NCBI GenBank assembly: GCA_014983025.1
Contig: JADCLP010000005.1
Coordinates: 78,877 to 142,876 of the forward strand
Reading direction: 5' to 3'
DNA: 64,000 nucleotides
DNA from: Erythrobacteraceae bacterium E2-1 Yellow Sea
GTDB lineage: Bacteria > Pseudomonadota > Alphaproteobacteria > Sphingomonadales > Sphingomonadaceae
Under the pieces are notes generated by a model that was given only the letters and a program-made list of their open reading frames with translations, ran no database searches and had not been told where the DNA came from. Positions 1 through 8,428 of this stretch are shown piece after piece (within the stretch, counting starts at the first letter, position 1; each line of letters opens with the position of its first letter). Made by a program: the position numbers and the translations under genes.

Positions 1-68
1 ATGCGGCGATAGCGAGCCCAGGCATGGGCCGCATTTTCGGGATTATCGAGCGGGGATTTTCCAACCAT
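1..68 (-). CDS. Hypothetical protein, N-terminus only (runs off left edge)
   Basis: The first 22 codons of a minus-strand gene, cut by the window edge. They include DNPENAAHAWARYRR (residues 8-22). I recall similar N-termini in small sphingomonad membrane proteins, but from memory only, and I cannot assign a family. The ATG at 68 has no strong Shine-Dalgarno, so the start is uncertain. It diverges from the CBS gene at 182, and the 113 bases between them must hold both promoters. Confidence 0.4.
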   Translation of the reverse strand, partial: MVGKSPLDNPENAAHAWARYRR

Positions 69-181
69 GCTGGCCACATGCCCCTTTCCACTGCAGCTTT
101 CAATCGAACAATTGCAGCAATGGATTCGCCTTTTGCTATTGGAAATGTCATAATTCCTGAAACAAAAACGGAGGATTGCCC

Positions 182-616
182 ATGGATATTGCGCAGATCA
201 TTGCAACTCGCAGCTCTGACGAGATCGTTTCTTGCGACGTCACCATGCCGATGCGGGATGCGGTGGCATTGCTGGCCAGCAAACGGATCGGCGCATTACC
301 CGTAATTCAGGGCGGCATGGTTGTGGGGATCTTTTCCGAGCGTGACGTGATCTATCGCCTGGCCGATGAAGGTGAAATCTGCCTGTCGCGGCAATTGGGC
401 GAAGTAATGACGGCACCCGCCATTACAGTTGAACCATCTACTCTGGTTGAAGACGCCCTTGGCCTGATGACTCGCCGGCGAATTCGCCATTTGCCCGTTG
501 TTGATGCCAGTGGCGCTATGTGTGGCTTCATTTCGATTGGCGATCTGGTGAAAAGCCGAATGGATAAAGTTGAAAATGAAGCAGAAGCCATGCGCAGCTA
601 TATCCAGACAGCCTGA
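182..616 (+). CDS. CBS-domain pair protein
   Basis: A 144-aa soluble protein made of two CBS motifs and nothing else: CBS1 about residues 8-64 (GIFSERD at 49-55) and CBS2 about 75-130 (GFISIGD at 115-121). Stand-alone CBS pairs bind adenosyl ligands and act as energy or redox sensors; the partner is unknown. The ATG at 182 is preferred over an in-frame TTG at 176 because GGAGG at 170-174 sits 7 bases before the ATG but only 1 base before the TTG. It is followed after 51 bases by the ErpA-type gene. Confidence 0.85.
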   Translation: MDIAQIIATRSSDEIVSCDVTMPMRDAVALLASKRIGALPVIQGGMVVGIFSERDVIYRLADEGEICLSRQLGEVMTAPAITVEPSTLVEDALGLMTRRRIRHLPVVDASGAMCGFISIGDLVKSRMDKVENEAEAMRSYIQTA

Positions 617-667
617 CGGGATTAGCGCCTTGAGTAATCAAAGTGGTGTACCTACATTGGTGCCATT

Positions 668-997
668 ATGGCTGACACGCTGACCCTGACCCCTTCTGCC
701 GCCAAACGCGTGGCATGGATTGCCGAAAAGCAGTCAAAGCCTGCCATCTTGCGCCTTTCTGTTGAAGGGGGTGGCTGTTCTGGGTTTCAGTACAAGTTTG
801 ATCTGGCCGATGGCGCGGATACAGACGATAGAGTCAGCGAAACCAATGGGGTTCAGTTGGTGGTCGATCCGGTTAGCCTGGATCTGGTGGCTGGCAGCAT
901 TGTCGATTTTGTCGAATCGCTGGGTGGCGCAGCCTTCCGTGTGGAAAATCCCAATGCCGCCGCTGGATGTGGATGTGGTTCAAGTTTCGGGATTTAA
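668..997 (+). CDS. erpA: Iron-sulfur cluster insertion protein, ErpA/IscA type
   Basis: A 109-aa A-type Fe-S carrier (HesB/IscA/ErpA family) that delivers clusters to apoproteins in the cytoplasm. The three conserved cysteines are present: Cys37 in GGGCSGF, and Cys101 and Cys103 in CGCGSSF at the C-terminus. Length is normal for the family. It lies between the CBS gene and xth; the erpA-xth pairing is common in alphaproteobacteria, which favours ErpA over IscA. No other isc/suf gene is in the window, so the exact subfamily is inferred. Confidence 0.88.
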   Translation: MADTLTLTPSAAKRVAWIAEKQSKPAILRLSVEGGGCSGFQYKFDLADGADTDDRVSETNGVQLVVDPVSLDLVAGSIVDFVESLGGAAFRVENPNAAAGCGCGSSFGI

Positions 998-1035
998 GTT
1001 AGACCCTTTAGGCTTCTTCGGGCACTAACCCATCC

Positions 1036-1833
1036 ATGAAAATCGCAACTTACAATATCAATGGAATCAAGGCGCGTCTGCCACGGCTGAAAGAATGGCT
1101 GGAGGAAACACGCCCCACAATCGCCTGCCTTCAGGAAATCAAAAGCCAGGATGATGGCTTTCCCGCTGAAGAATTTGATGCGCTGGGCTATCGCGCCATC
1201 TGGCATGGACAGAAAGCCTTTAACGGTGTCGCCATTCTGGTGGACAGCAATGTTTACCCCAATGGTACGGTTGAAGTGCAGCGCGGACTGGGCATTGATG
1301 GGCCCAAAGATGGTGAGGGTGAACAGGCGCGTTATCTGGAGGTTGATGTGGCGGGCACGCGTGTGGTGTGCATCTATCTGCCCAATGGCAACCCGCAGCC
1401 CGGGCCCAAGTTTGATTACAAGTTGGCCTGGATGGAAAAGCTGCGTGCGCGCATGATGCAAATCTGGTCAGAGGAAGTTCCCTGCGCAGTTTTGGGCGAT
1501 TTCAACGTCATCCCGCATGATGATGATGTGTGGTCCCCCAGGGCGATGGCCAGCGACGCACTGATGCAGCCTGAATCCCGCGATGCCTATGCCCGTCTAT
1601 TGGGTGATGGCTGGACAGATGCCATCCGCACACACAATCCGCGTGGCGGGGTGTGGACTTATTGGGATTATCAGGCCGGGGCCTGGCAAAAAGATCATGG
1701 CTTTCGGATTGACCACATCCTGCTGACACCCGAGCTTGCAGACCGTTTGCAGGCCGTGGGGGTCGATCGTAGCCATAGGGGCCGCGAAAAGGCCAGCGAC
1801 CATGCCCCGGTGTGGGCGCAGATCCGCGATTAA
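1036..1833 (+). CDS. xth: Exodeoxyribonuclease III
   Basis: A 265-aa member of the exonuclease/endonuclease/phosphatase family, the normal length for ExoIII/AP endonuclease of base-excision repair. Visible catalytic residues are Asn7 (MKIATYNING), Glu34 (CLQEIK), Asp155/Asn157 (LGDFNVIP) and the C-terminal Asp255-His256 pair (SDHAPVW). It begins 38 bases after erpA with no terminator between them, so they are probably co-transcribed. The strong hairpin at 1852-1880 follows directly. Confidence 0.93.
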   Translation: MKIATYNINGIKARLPRLKEWLEETRPTIACLQEIKSQDDGFPAEEFDALGYRAIWHGQKAFNGVAILVDSNVYPNGTVEVQRGLGIDGPKDGEGEQARYLEVDVAGTRVVCIYLPNGNPQPGPKFDYKLAWMEKLRARMMQIWSEEVPCAVLGDFNVIPHDDDVWSPRAMASDALMQPESRDAYARLLGDGWTDAIRTHNPRGGVWTYWDYQAGAWQKDHGFRIDHILLTPELADRLQAVGVDRSHRGREKASDHAPVWAQIRD

Positions 1834-1851
1834 GCTTGGTAGGATATAAAA

Positions 1852-1880
1852 CCCCTCCGCACCGGATCCGGCGGGAGGGG
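1852..1880. terminator. Bidirectional intrinsic terminator between xth and the wall hydrolase
   Basis: Outer arms CCCCTCC / GGAGGGG enclose the inner palindrome CCGGATCCGG. CTTTTAAA follows on the plus strand and GTTTTATAT on the minus strand, so the hairpin can end transcription from both convergent genes. Confidence 0.75.
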
Positions 1881-1908
1881 CTTTTAAATCAAATCAGATC
1901 ACACGCGA

Positions 1909-2565
1909 TCAGCGGTAAAACACATGGCTGCTGATCGTAGTGCGGGCCACTTTCTTGCGGCTCCAGCTGGGGCGGACATATTTGGCATGGAAGTAGAGCG
2001 AATCGCCTGCTTCTGAATCCCACATCCCTTCATGCGCGATACGGGCAATGGCTTTGGCCTGTTTCCAGGCGTCCGATCCAGTGCGCGGCTGTGGCAAGCG
2101 TCCATTCTTCACGAATGAGAACTGTGACCTCTGCAGCACCACACCACAGTAGCTGGATGGGAAGCTGTTCGATTCGCTGCGGTTGATCACCACCTGTGCC
2201 ACTGCCAGCTGTCCGGCCAGTGGTTCACCACGCGATTCGAAATAGATGGCGCCAGCCAGGCAACGCATCTGTTCGGAAAGCTGATACTCGCTGTCAGTTT
2301 CGGCCACCAGTTTGCGCAACGATGCAATCTTGGTTGCGACAGCTGCATTTTCAGCCTGGGCCTGAAGTTCTTCGACCGGCTGCACCACTTCTTTCGATAC
2401 AAAGATCGGATTGGTTGCATCTGCAGCGCCCTGCGCCTGCTCTTCGGTCTGGGTGCCCTGATCGGTGACCTGGGCAAAAGCGCCGGATAATTCGGCGTTG
2501 GAGAAGGTAAGGACAACACCTGCCGCAATCACGGCAGCGCTGACCCGATGGGTCTTGCGACTCAT
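1909..2565 (-). CDS. Secreted cell wall hydrolase, SleB/Hydrolase_2 family
   Basis: A 218-aa protein with an N-terminal signal peptide (about residues 1-31, ending near GAFAQ), a helical spacer, and a C-terminal Hydrolase_2 domain from about residue 98. The domain carries CLAGAIYFESRGEP, with Glu110 as the probable catalytic acid, and the typical VVINRS and HAKYVRPSW stretches. The family cleaves peptidoglycan (lytic transglycosylase-like; SleB in spores, CwlJ relatives). In a non-sporulating alphaproteobacterium it is probably a general wall-remodelling enzyme. It is monocistronic, with about 200 bases of upstream space. Confidence 0.85.
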   Translation of the reverse strand: MSRKTHRVSAAVIAAGVVLTFSNAELSGAFAQVTDQGTQTEEQAQGAADATNPIFVSKEVVQPVEELQAQAENAAVATKIASLRKLVAETDSEYQLSEQMRCLAGAIYFESRGEPLAGQLAVAQVVINRSESNSFPSSYCGVVLQRSQFSFVKNGRLPQPRTGSDAWKQAKAIARIAHEGMWDSEAGDSLYFHAKYVRPSWSRKKVARTTISSHVFYR

Positions 2566-2767
2566 ATTCTCAACAAACTAAGCGGTTGACGAGCACAGAC
2601 ACAGGCTGGGACCGGTCGCGTAAAAACGCTTGCTTTAAATGGTCCTTCTTTGGCCTGCCGGCCGCCCCCCGTCTGCGTGCTAGCTAAACAGCCTTATTGC
2701 CGTTTGTATGCCGCCTGCGCACCTGGAAGCTGGCGGGCCGCATAGAGTAAAAACTTGCCAGGTCAAG
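2566..2767. promoter_or_regulatory. Intergenic region, presumed promoter of the wall hydrolase
   Basis: About 200 gene-free bases between the end of the DUF1491 gene and the start of the wall hydrolase, both on the minus strand. It should hold the end of the upstream operon and the hydrolase promoter. No clear hairpin with a T-tract, tRNA or known operator was seen. Confidence 0.4.
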
Positions 2768-3103
2768 TTAACGAGGCAGAGATGCGACGAACCGTTCTCC
2801 ATCAGCGATATCTGCCTCTAAAATCCAGATATCAGGATCCTGACGACGGCGCTTTTCAATGTATTCAAAAAATTCTTGTTTATTTTCAGCGTTTTCCCGC
2901 TTTGCGGCAATGTAGGGTCTGGAGCCGTCCAATTGCGGCATACGTTCAAAAAGAATAGCGTTTTCGCCACGTTGCATGGTTAATATCAGGATCGTTCCAG
3001 CGTCTTTTTCGCCTTTTGCGATAACACTTGCAAAGCCGCCCTGTGCCTCAACAATGCGGATCAGGCCGGAAACCTCCAAATGGGCGGGAAGCCTGCTATC
3101 CAT
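2768..3103 (-). CDS. DUF1491 family protein
   Basis: A 111-aa protein starting MDSRLPAHLEVSGLIR, matching the typical start of DUF1491 proteins of alphaproteobacteria; the function is unknown. The open frame extends 30 codons further upstream, but the ATG at 3103 is 4 bases past the stop of the thioesterase gene and matches the family start. Last gene of the hpf-ptsN-thioesterase-DUF1491 run, probably translated by coupling. Confidence 0.72.
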   Translation of the reverse strand: MDSRLPAHLEVSGLIRIVEAQGGFASVIAKGEKDAGTILILTMQRGENAILFERMPQLDGSRPYIAAKRENAENKQEFFEYIEKRRRQDPDIWILEADIADGERFVASLPR

Positions 3104-3107
3104 CGAC

Positions 3108-3569
3108 TCAGCGTGAATCGACCGAATATCCGGGCAAGCCGGAAAGGGCGATATGCGATCGCATAAAGGTGCCGGTCCCACGGCCGATCTCATCCCCTTC
3201 AGAATCTACCAATCGCGCCTCTGCCACAAAAACACGGCGTTTGCCGCTGACCCAGCGACCTTCGGCCACGACATCTCCACCCCGCACTGGCTTGGTGAAA
3301 TTGAGGTTGAAACTGGTCGTCAAAAGGAAACGGTCAGTGACGAGTGAATTGGCGGCATAAAAAGCCGCATCATCCAGCATTTTGAAGTAAATCGTGCCAT
3401 GGGCAGCACCCGCTGCATGAAACACGCTTTCATCAATGGTGAAGCTGATGCGCGAATGGCCCTGCTCAACAATTTCAAGCCGGGATTTGAACAGTGAGTT
3501 GACTGGCGCTGAAGCGTAAAGGTTTTCCAGCGCGCGATAATGCAGCTTGGCGCCAGGTGCCCCATCCAT
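3108..3569 (-). CDS. PaaI-type thioesterase (hotdog fold)
   Basis: About 153 aa with a hotdog domain: FHAAGAAHGTIYFKMLDDAA holds the central helix, followed by the TSFNLNFTKPV strand and a C-terminal GTGTFMRS strand. The family hydrolyses acyl-CoA thioesters; the substrate here is unknown. Three in-frame ATGs compete (3596, 3581, 3569). I chose 3569 because it lies one base after the ptsN stop, but 3581, overlapping ptsN by 11 bases, is also plausible. It is followed 4 bases later by the DUF1491 gene. Confidence 0.75.
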   Translation of the reverse strand: MDGAPGAKLHYRALENLYASAPVNSLFKSRLEIVEQGHSRISFTIDESVFHAAGAAHGTIYFKMLDDAAFYAANSLVTDRFLLTTSFNLNFTKPVRGGDVVAEGRWVSGKRRVFVAEARLVDSEGDEIGRGTGTFMRSHIALSGLPGYSVDSR

Positions 3570-3570
3570 T

Positions 3571-4032
3571 TCAGGCGGCATCCTGCTCAAGCACATTGCT
3601 CAACAAGGCATAAAGCGCCTCTGAATTGGGTGCATCGATCAGTGACTGATGCATGCCTTCATCGCGAGCAAGGCGTGAAATGGCAGCCAGCGCATGCAAA
3701 TGGGTTGCCCCGGCATTTTCGGGCGAAAGCAAGCCGAACACCAGATCCACAGGCATGCCATCAGCCGCCTGAAATTCGACAGGAGATTCCAACCGCAACA
3801 ACACAACCACAGGCCGGCGGACATCCGGATGCCGGGCATGTGGCAGGGCGATACCACGGCCAAAACCGGTGGAGCCAAGCCGTTCGCGCTCTTCCAGACC
3901 TTCCAACGCAACAGCAGGGTCCACGTCATAGACAGAACCAAACACTTCAGCCACGCGTTCCAAAACCGCCTGTTTGCTGTCAAGCTGGGCCGTCACGACT
4001 GCCTGAGGCAGCATTTTGAAATTCACGTACAT
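3571..4032 (-). CDS. ptsN: Nitrogen-PTS EIIA protein (PtsN)
   Basis: A 153-aa EIIA-Ntr domain. The phosphorylatable His65 lies in RGIALPHARHP. PtsN receives phosphate from NPr and regulates potassium, nitrogen and carbon balance. The frame is open to 4077, but ATG 4032 (MYVNFKMLPQ) gives normal length; MLPQAVV six codons on is an alternative. It follows hpf by 127 bases, the conserved hpf-ptsN order that in many proteobacteria sits behind rpoN, which is not in this window. Confidence 0.87.
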   Translation of the reverse strand: MYVNFKMLPQAVVTAQLDSKQAVLERVAEVFGSVYDVDPAVALEGLEERERLGSTGFGRGIALPHARHPDVRRPVVVLLRLESPVEFQAADGMPVDLVFGLLSPENAGATHLHALAAISRLARDEGMHQSLIDAPNSEALYALLSNVLEQDAA

Positions 4033-4159
4033 TGAAGGTTTTTCTCGATACTTCGTCTTCGCGACCATTAAACACATGCGGAACTGCCTTATGAGGCAGC
4101 CCGTGTTCCCTGCGATCTAATTTTACCCCGTCGTTGCGAGGCTGGTCAGCCTTTATGGC

Positions 4160-4738
4160 CTAGCGTGGCTCAACCCATCCGATCGAGCCATCGGGGCGGC
4201 GGTAAACCATATTATGCCGCCCGGTGCCAGCATTTTTGAAAAACAGGGCATTCGTGTGGCGCAGATCAAGCATCATCACCGCGTCCGCTACACTGGTTTC
4301 GGGAACATCAGTGCTGGTTTCCGCGATGATAGGCGGGGCATCGGACGTGATTTCTTCCTCTGTGTCTTCAGTTGCGAAAATAACATAGCCAGCTTCCTCA
4401 AAAGCGGCGGCTTCTTCACGCGCAGCAAATGCAGCCTGTTCATGCCGGTCTTTCAAACGGCGTTTATAACGACGCAGCTGTTTTTCGATCTTTTCGGCCG
4501 CGCCTTCAAATGCCTGATGCGCATCATGCGCCTCTGCCTGGCTCTTCAGGATCAGCCCTTGCATCACATGCATCACAATATCGCAGCTGAAGGCAGCTGC
4601 AGGCGCCTTGCCAAAGGTAACATTGGAAGAAATGGCGCGTTCGAAATATTTGTCGACGATCCCGCCAAGCCGGTCTTCAACATGCACTTGCAGGGCAGCG
4701 CCGGTTTCCATCTGATGGCCTGAAATACGGATATCCAT
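4160..4738 (-). CDS. hpf: Long-form ribosome hibernation promoting factor
   Basis: A 192-aa protein with an N-terminal S30AE/RaiA domain (about residues 1-100, MDIRISGHQM start, then a basic helix KQLRRYKRRLKDRH), an acidic linker, and a C-terminal dimerisation domain (about 140-192, FFKNAGTGRHNMVYRRPDG). The two-domain layout is the long HPF that forms 100S ribosome dimers in stationary phase. The start at 4738 is chosen because AGGAG lies about 10 bases upstream; the ATG at 4747 would leave only 1 base of spacing. Confidence 0.9.
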   Translation of the reverse strand: MDIRISGHQMETGAALQVHVEDRLGGIVDKYFERAISSNVTFGKAPAAAFSCDIVMHVMQGLILKSQAEAHDAHQAFEGAAEKIEKQLRRYKRRLKDRHEQAAFAAREEAAAFEEAGYVIFATEDTEEEITSDAPPIIAETSTDVPETSVADAVMMLDLRHTNALFFKNAGTGRHNMVYRRPDGSIGWVEPR

Positions 4739-4790
4739 GACAAACATACTCCTTTTCTTTTCTTGCCGGATCATTGCGTTCCGGGGAAAT

Positions 4791-5489
4791 TCAATTCGTC
4801 CAGAGCGGATCTTTCACCTGTTCCAGAAATGCCCTGTGGCGCGCGAGTTCCGCTTCACTGGCTGAATGGGGCCGTGGTTCACGCCGCTCACCACTGGCAC
4901 GCGGAAGAATCTGTTCTTTTGTCACGGCATGGCTTGTGACATTGACCTCCACCTCTGCCGCCAGTTCCAGACCGATCTGCCGACCACCCAGCAATTCAAC
5001 ATAGACCTGGGCCAGCAGTTCGGCATCCAACAGCGCGCCATGCTTCACACGGTGGCTGCGATCGATCCCGTATCGCGTGCATAGGGCATCGAGCGACAGC
5101 TTCGCCCCCGGATGCCGTTTGCGTGCGATAGCAACTGTGTCGACCATGCGGGTGGTGCTCACCCCATCACGAGAAGCAATTTCCAACTCGGTATTCAGGA
5201 AACCGAAGTCAAACCCTGCATTATGCGCCACCAACGGCGCATCACCCAGAAAGGTGAGCAGATCATCAGCAAGATCGGCAAACAGAGGTTTATCGGCCAG
5301 AAATGCAGCAGAAAGGCCATGCACAGCTTCTGCGGCGGCGGGCATATCACGCTGCGGATTGAAATAAGCGTGGAATGTCGCCCCACTGGGCACTCGGTTG
5401 ATCAATTCGATACAACCGATTTCGACCATCCGGTCGCCCGTCTTAGGGTCGAGGCCGGTTGTTTCAGTGTCGAAAACAATTTCTCGCAT
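4791..5489 (-). CDS. dnaQ: DNA polymerase III epsilon subunit (3'-5' exonuclease)
   Basis: A 232-aa DnaQ with the DEDDh exonuclease fold: FDTETTGLD at residues 6-14 (Asp7, Glu9), AHNAGFDFGFLN as ExoII, and the HGALLDAELL region as ExoIII. It supplies proofreading to the replicative polymerase. It is the last gene of the ppsR-maf-aroE-coaE-dnaQ run, 59 bases after coaE. The C-terminal tail probably holds the polymerase-binding segment. Length is normal for alphaproteobacteria. Confidence 0.93.
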   Translation of the reverse strand: MREIVFDTETTGLDPKTGDRMVEIGCIELINRVPSGATFHAYFNPQRDMPAAAEAVHGLSAAFLADKPLFADLADDLLTFLGDAPLVAHNAGFDFGFLNTELEIASRDGVSTTRMVDTVAIARKRHPGAKLSLDALCTRYGIDRSHRVKHGALLDAELLAQVYVELLGGRQIGLELAAEVEVNVTSHAVTKEQILPRASGERREPRPHSASEAELARHRAFLEQVKDPLWTN

Positions 5490-5548
5490 TAAGTCTCATA
5501 TTGGACGAGATTCGGCATGTGACAAGTGGTTTGCGATGGTTGGGTGAC

Positions 5549-6145
5549 TTATTTCTTGTCCAGCAATTGCGAGATCAACCGCTTAACCGCCTGCTCTGTC
5601 TCAGCCAATGTGGTTCCCGTATCGATCACATGATCGGCACGGGCACGTTTTTCTGCGTCTGGCACTTGCAAGGATAGAATGTGCGCAAATTTATCAGGCG
5701 TCATACCAGGGCGTGACAAAACACGGGCACGCTGCACCTCTGGCGGCGCGGACACGACCACAACCTGGTCAACCTGGCTTTCATTTCCCCCTTCGAACAA
5801 GAGTGGGATGTCGAACACCACCAATGGGGCGCCCGCATGTTCGATCATGAACTCACCGCGATGTGCGGCAACAGCTGGATGTACAATCGCCTCCAACCGC
5901 TTGAGCGCCTGCTTGTCTCCAAAGACCTGATTGCCCAGCTCTTCCCGCTTTACACCCTCTGGCCCGGTTGAACCGGGAAATGCCACCTCAATCGCAGCGA
6001 GCAATTCACCACCCGGCCCCTGCATATGCCGCACCATGGCATCTGCATCGAACACAGGCACTCCTGCATGGATGAACATATCCGCCACGGTGGATTTGCC
6101 CATGCCAATCGATCCGGTGAGGCCAAGGATAACTGGGCGAGTCAT
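5549..6145 (-). CDS. coaE: Dephospho-CoA kinase
   Basis: A 198-aa kinase that phosphorylates the 3' hydroxyl of dephospho-CoA, the last step of CoA synthesis. The P-loop GLTGSIGMGKST lies at residues 8-19 and the DADAMVRHM segment follows. Start and stop overlap aroE by 4 bases (6142-6145), so translation is coupled. Length is standard. Confidence 0.94.
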   Translation of the reverse strand: MTRPVILGLTGSIGMGKSTVADMFIHAGVPVFDADAMVRHMQGPGGELLAAIEVAFPGSTGPEGVKREELGNQVFGDKQALKRLEAIVHPAVAAHRGEFMIEHAGAPLVVFDIPLLFEGGNESQVDQVVVVSAPPEVQRARVLSRPGMTPDKFAHILSLQVPDAEKRARADHVIDTGTTLAETEQAVKRLISQLLDKK

Positions 6146-7002
6146 TTGGTGAGTATCTTTCGCAAGGCCTCATCACCCTCATCACGCGGTGGGGTGCAAC
6201 CGAAGAATTTTTCAAACGCCAACGCCGCCTGACTGATCAGCATGTTGAGCCCATCCAGCGCGCGATGCCCCTTGGCGCGTGCCTGTTGCAGAAATTCTGT
6301 CTCTACGGGATCAGTGACGATGTCATATGCAATCGCATCGGGTGGTGCATGGCTCCAGTCAAAGATCAGGCGGGGTTGCCCCCGCATACCCAGTGGCGAG
6401 GCATTCACCACCAGATCGCAGCACCCCTCGCGATCATCAAAAGGGAAATCGGTTGCATCGGCAAAATGTGCCAGATCTATTGCGTGGTGTTCGCCATCAG
6501 GCGCCAGCTCATCCAGCATGACCTGCGCCTTGGCTGGATTGCGACCAGCCAGCACCAGAGTGAAGCCTTTATCCGCCAGCACCTGGATAATTGCCCGTGC
6601 CGCACCGCCTGTGCCCAATATCCGCGCCATACGGAAATAATGCTGGCTGTCGAGATCGCGCCGTAGAGGTTCAAGGAAGCCACCTGCATCTGTGTTGAAC
6701 CCGGTCAGCGTGCCATCATCGGCGCGGATGATGGTATTGACCGCACCAATCGCCGCAGCCTGCGGATCAAGCGTGTCGAGCAAAGCCATAACCGCCTGTT
6801 TATGCGGCATGGTGACATTGCATCCACGCCAATCGGGATCTGTGCGCCGTGCAGCAATGTATTCGGCCAACCCTTCTGCGGTAACGTGGCAGGCGCGATA
6901 ATCAGCATCCAGCCCGAGTTGCTGTATCCAGTATCCATGAATTGCTGGCGATTTGGATTGCGCAATGGGGTCACCAATAACCTCTGCATATGGCTTGGTC
7001 AT
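6142..7002 (-). CDS. aroE: Shikimate dehydrogenase
   Basis: A 286-aa NADP-dependent shikimate dehydrogenase of the aromatic amino acid pathway. Shikimate-binding serines are in QSKSPAIH (residues 15-22), the catalytic pair is Lys68 (TMPHKQ) and Asp105 (FNTDAGG), and the nucleotide loop appears as GTGGAARA. It overlaps maf and coaE by 4 bases each, within a compact operon that in alphaproteobacteria typically combines maf, aroE, coaE and dnaQ. Confidence 0.94.
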   Translation of the reverse strand: MTKPYAEVIGDPIAQSKSPAIHGYWIQQLGLDADYRACHVTAEGLAEYIAARRTDPDWRGCNVTMPHKQAVMALLDTLDPQAAAIGAVNTIIRADDGTLTGFNTDAGGFLEPLRRDLDSQHYFRMARILGTGGAARAIIQVLADKGFTLVLAGRNPAKAQVMLDELAPDGEHHAIDLAHFADATDFPFDDREGCCDLVVNASPLGMRGQPRLIFDWSHAPPDAIAYDIVTDPVETEFLQQARAKGHRALDGLNMLISQAALAFEKFFGCTPPRDEGDEALRKILTK

Positions 7003-7586
7003 GTTGGCAATTCCCCCAGATCGCGCAGCGCATCCAGCACACCCAATAATGGCATGCCCAAAACCGTGAACTGATCACCTTCAATTGCTTCGAACAATTG
7101 CACGCCCATCGCCTCTATCCGGAACACGCCAACGCAATAACTGACTTCGGGCCATTCCGAACTGAGGTAGCTTTCGATGAAGGCGTCGCTCATTTCGCGC
7201 ACATGCAATCGCGCCAAAGAAGATGTACTCCATTCACACACATTGCTGCGGACCAATGCGGCACCGCTGTGCAGTTCCATCACCTTGCCGGAAAAGAAGC
7301 GCAGATGTTCAGCCGCATTTTCGCGACTTTCTGGTTTGTCGAACCGCCGCCCATCGACAACAACCAGGCTGTCGCTGCCCAGTACCAGCGCACCGGGATT
7401 TTGTGCTGCGACCGCCTGTGCCTTGGCTACACTCAAAGCTTCAGCCACTTCGCCCGGTGCGCAACCTTCCAGTCCCGCCTCAACGGCACGTTCATCCAGT
7501 TCGGCGGGAATAGCGCGATAGATCACACCAGCCGCATCCAGCATGGCGCGGCGCGATCCACTTTTGGAAGCTAGGATCAGACTCAT
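6999..7586 (-). CDS. maf: Maf-family nucleoside triphosphate pyrophosphatase
   Basis: A 195-aa Maf protein. The N-terminus LILASKSGSRR is the family signature, followed by ELDE and the LGSDSLVVVDG strand with the catalytic aspartate. Maf proteins hydrolyse non-canonical or modified NTPs (YhdE on dTTP/UTP, YceF on m7GTP); which type this is cannot be settled by eye. It overlaps ppsR (7583-7586) and aroE by 4 bases, so it is translationally coupled. Confidence 0.9.
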   Translation of the reverse strand: MSLILASKSGSRRAMLDAAGVIYRAIPAELDERAVEAGLEGCAPGEVAEALSVAKAQAVAAQNPGALVLGSDSLVVVDGRRFDKPESRENAAEHLRFFSGKVMELHSGAALVRSNVCEWSTSSLARLHVREMSDAFIESYLSSEWPEVSYCVGVFRIEAMGVQLFEAIEGDQFTVLGMPLLGVLDALRDLGELPT

Positions 7587-8428
7587 GCAGGGCCCGCCAT
7601 TCCATCGCCTGAAGTATCGCGCCGGTCACGTTCCTGTACCAGGCGGATCACTGCAGCGGCTGTTTCCTCAATCGAGCGACGCGTTACATCAATCACCGGC
7701 CAGCCATTATCGGCGAACATCCGGCGGGCAAATTGCAACTCATCGCGTATACGGTCGCCATCGACATAGGCGGTTTCCGTTCCTTCATTGAGGGAGAGCA
7801 AGCGGTTGCGCCGCACCTGCACCAACCGTTCGGGCGCGGTGGTCAAACCCACCACCAGTGGACGGCGCAGGCCGAACAATGCCTTGGGTGGCGGGCTTTC
7901 CACCACCATGGGAATATTGGCGACCTTGTAACCACGATTGGCGAGATAGATGCTGGTCGGCGTTTTGGAGCTGCGCGAGACGCCAGCGAGGACAATGTCT
8001 GCCTCTTCCCAATCTTCCCAGCCCACGCCATCATCATGGGCAATGGTAAATTGGATCGCCTCTACCCGTTTGAAATATTGCTCATCCATCAAGTGTTGGC
8101 GGCCGGGGCGGCCATGTGCTTCCTGCCCCAATTGCGATTCCAGCGCGGCTGTCACCGCATCCAGCACCGGCACAGCTGGCAGGCCCATCTGGCGGCAATG
8201 TTCTTCCAGCCGGGTGCGCGATTCTGCATTGACCAGTGTAAACAACACCAGACCCGGATTGGCTGCCAGATCGGGCACAATGCGGTCCAGATGCTGGCGT
8301 GAGCGCACCATAGGCCAGAAATGGCGCACCACATCGGCATCTTCGAACTGGGCAAGTGCCGCTTTGGCGATCATTTCAAGTGTTTCGCCGGTGGAATCAG
8401 ATACAAGGTGCAGATGTAGGCGGTTCAT
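7583..8428 (-). CDS. ppsR: Pyruvate phosphate dikinase / PEP synthase regulatory protein
   Basis: A 281-aa bifunctional kinase/pyrophosphorylase (DUF299/PSRP). The start NRLHLHLVSDSTGET and the P-loop-like GVSRSSKTP at residues 149-157 are diagnostic. The family switches PPDK or PEP synthase off and on by ADP-dependent phosphorylation and Pi-dependent dephosphorylation of a threonine. The frame is open to 8482, but ATG 8428 matches the family start. First gene of the leftward operon, immediately beside the candidate origin. Confidence 0.91.
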   Translation of the reverse strand: MNRLHLHLVSDSTGETLEMIAKAALAQFEDADVVRHFWPMVRSRQHLDRIVPDLAANPGLVLFTLVNAESRTRLEEHCRQMGLPAVPVLDAVTAALESQLGQEAHGRPGRQHLMDEQYFKRVEAIQFTIAHDDGVGWEDWEEADIVLAGVSRSSKTPTSIYLANRGYKVANIPMVVESPPPKALFGLRRPLVVGLTTAPERLVQVRRNRLLSLNEGTETAYVDGDRIRDELQFARRMFADNGWPVIDVTRRSIEETAAAVIRLVQERDRRDTSGDGMAGPA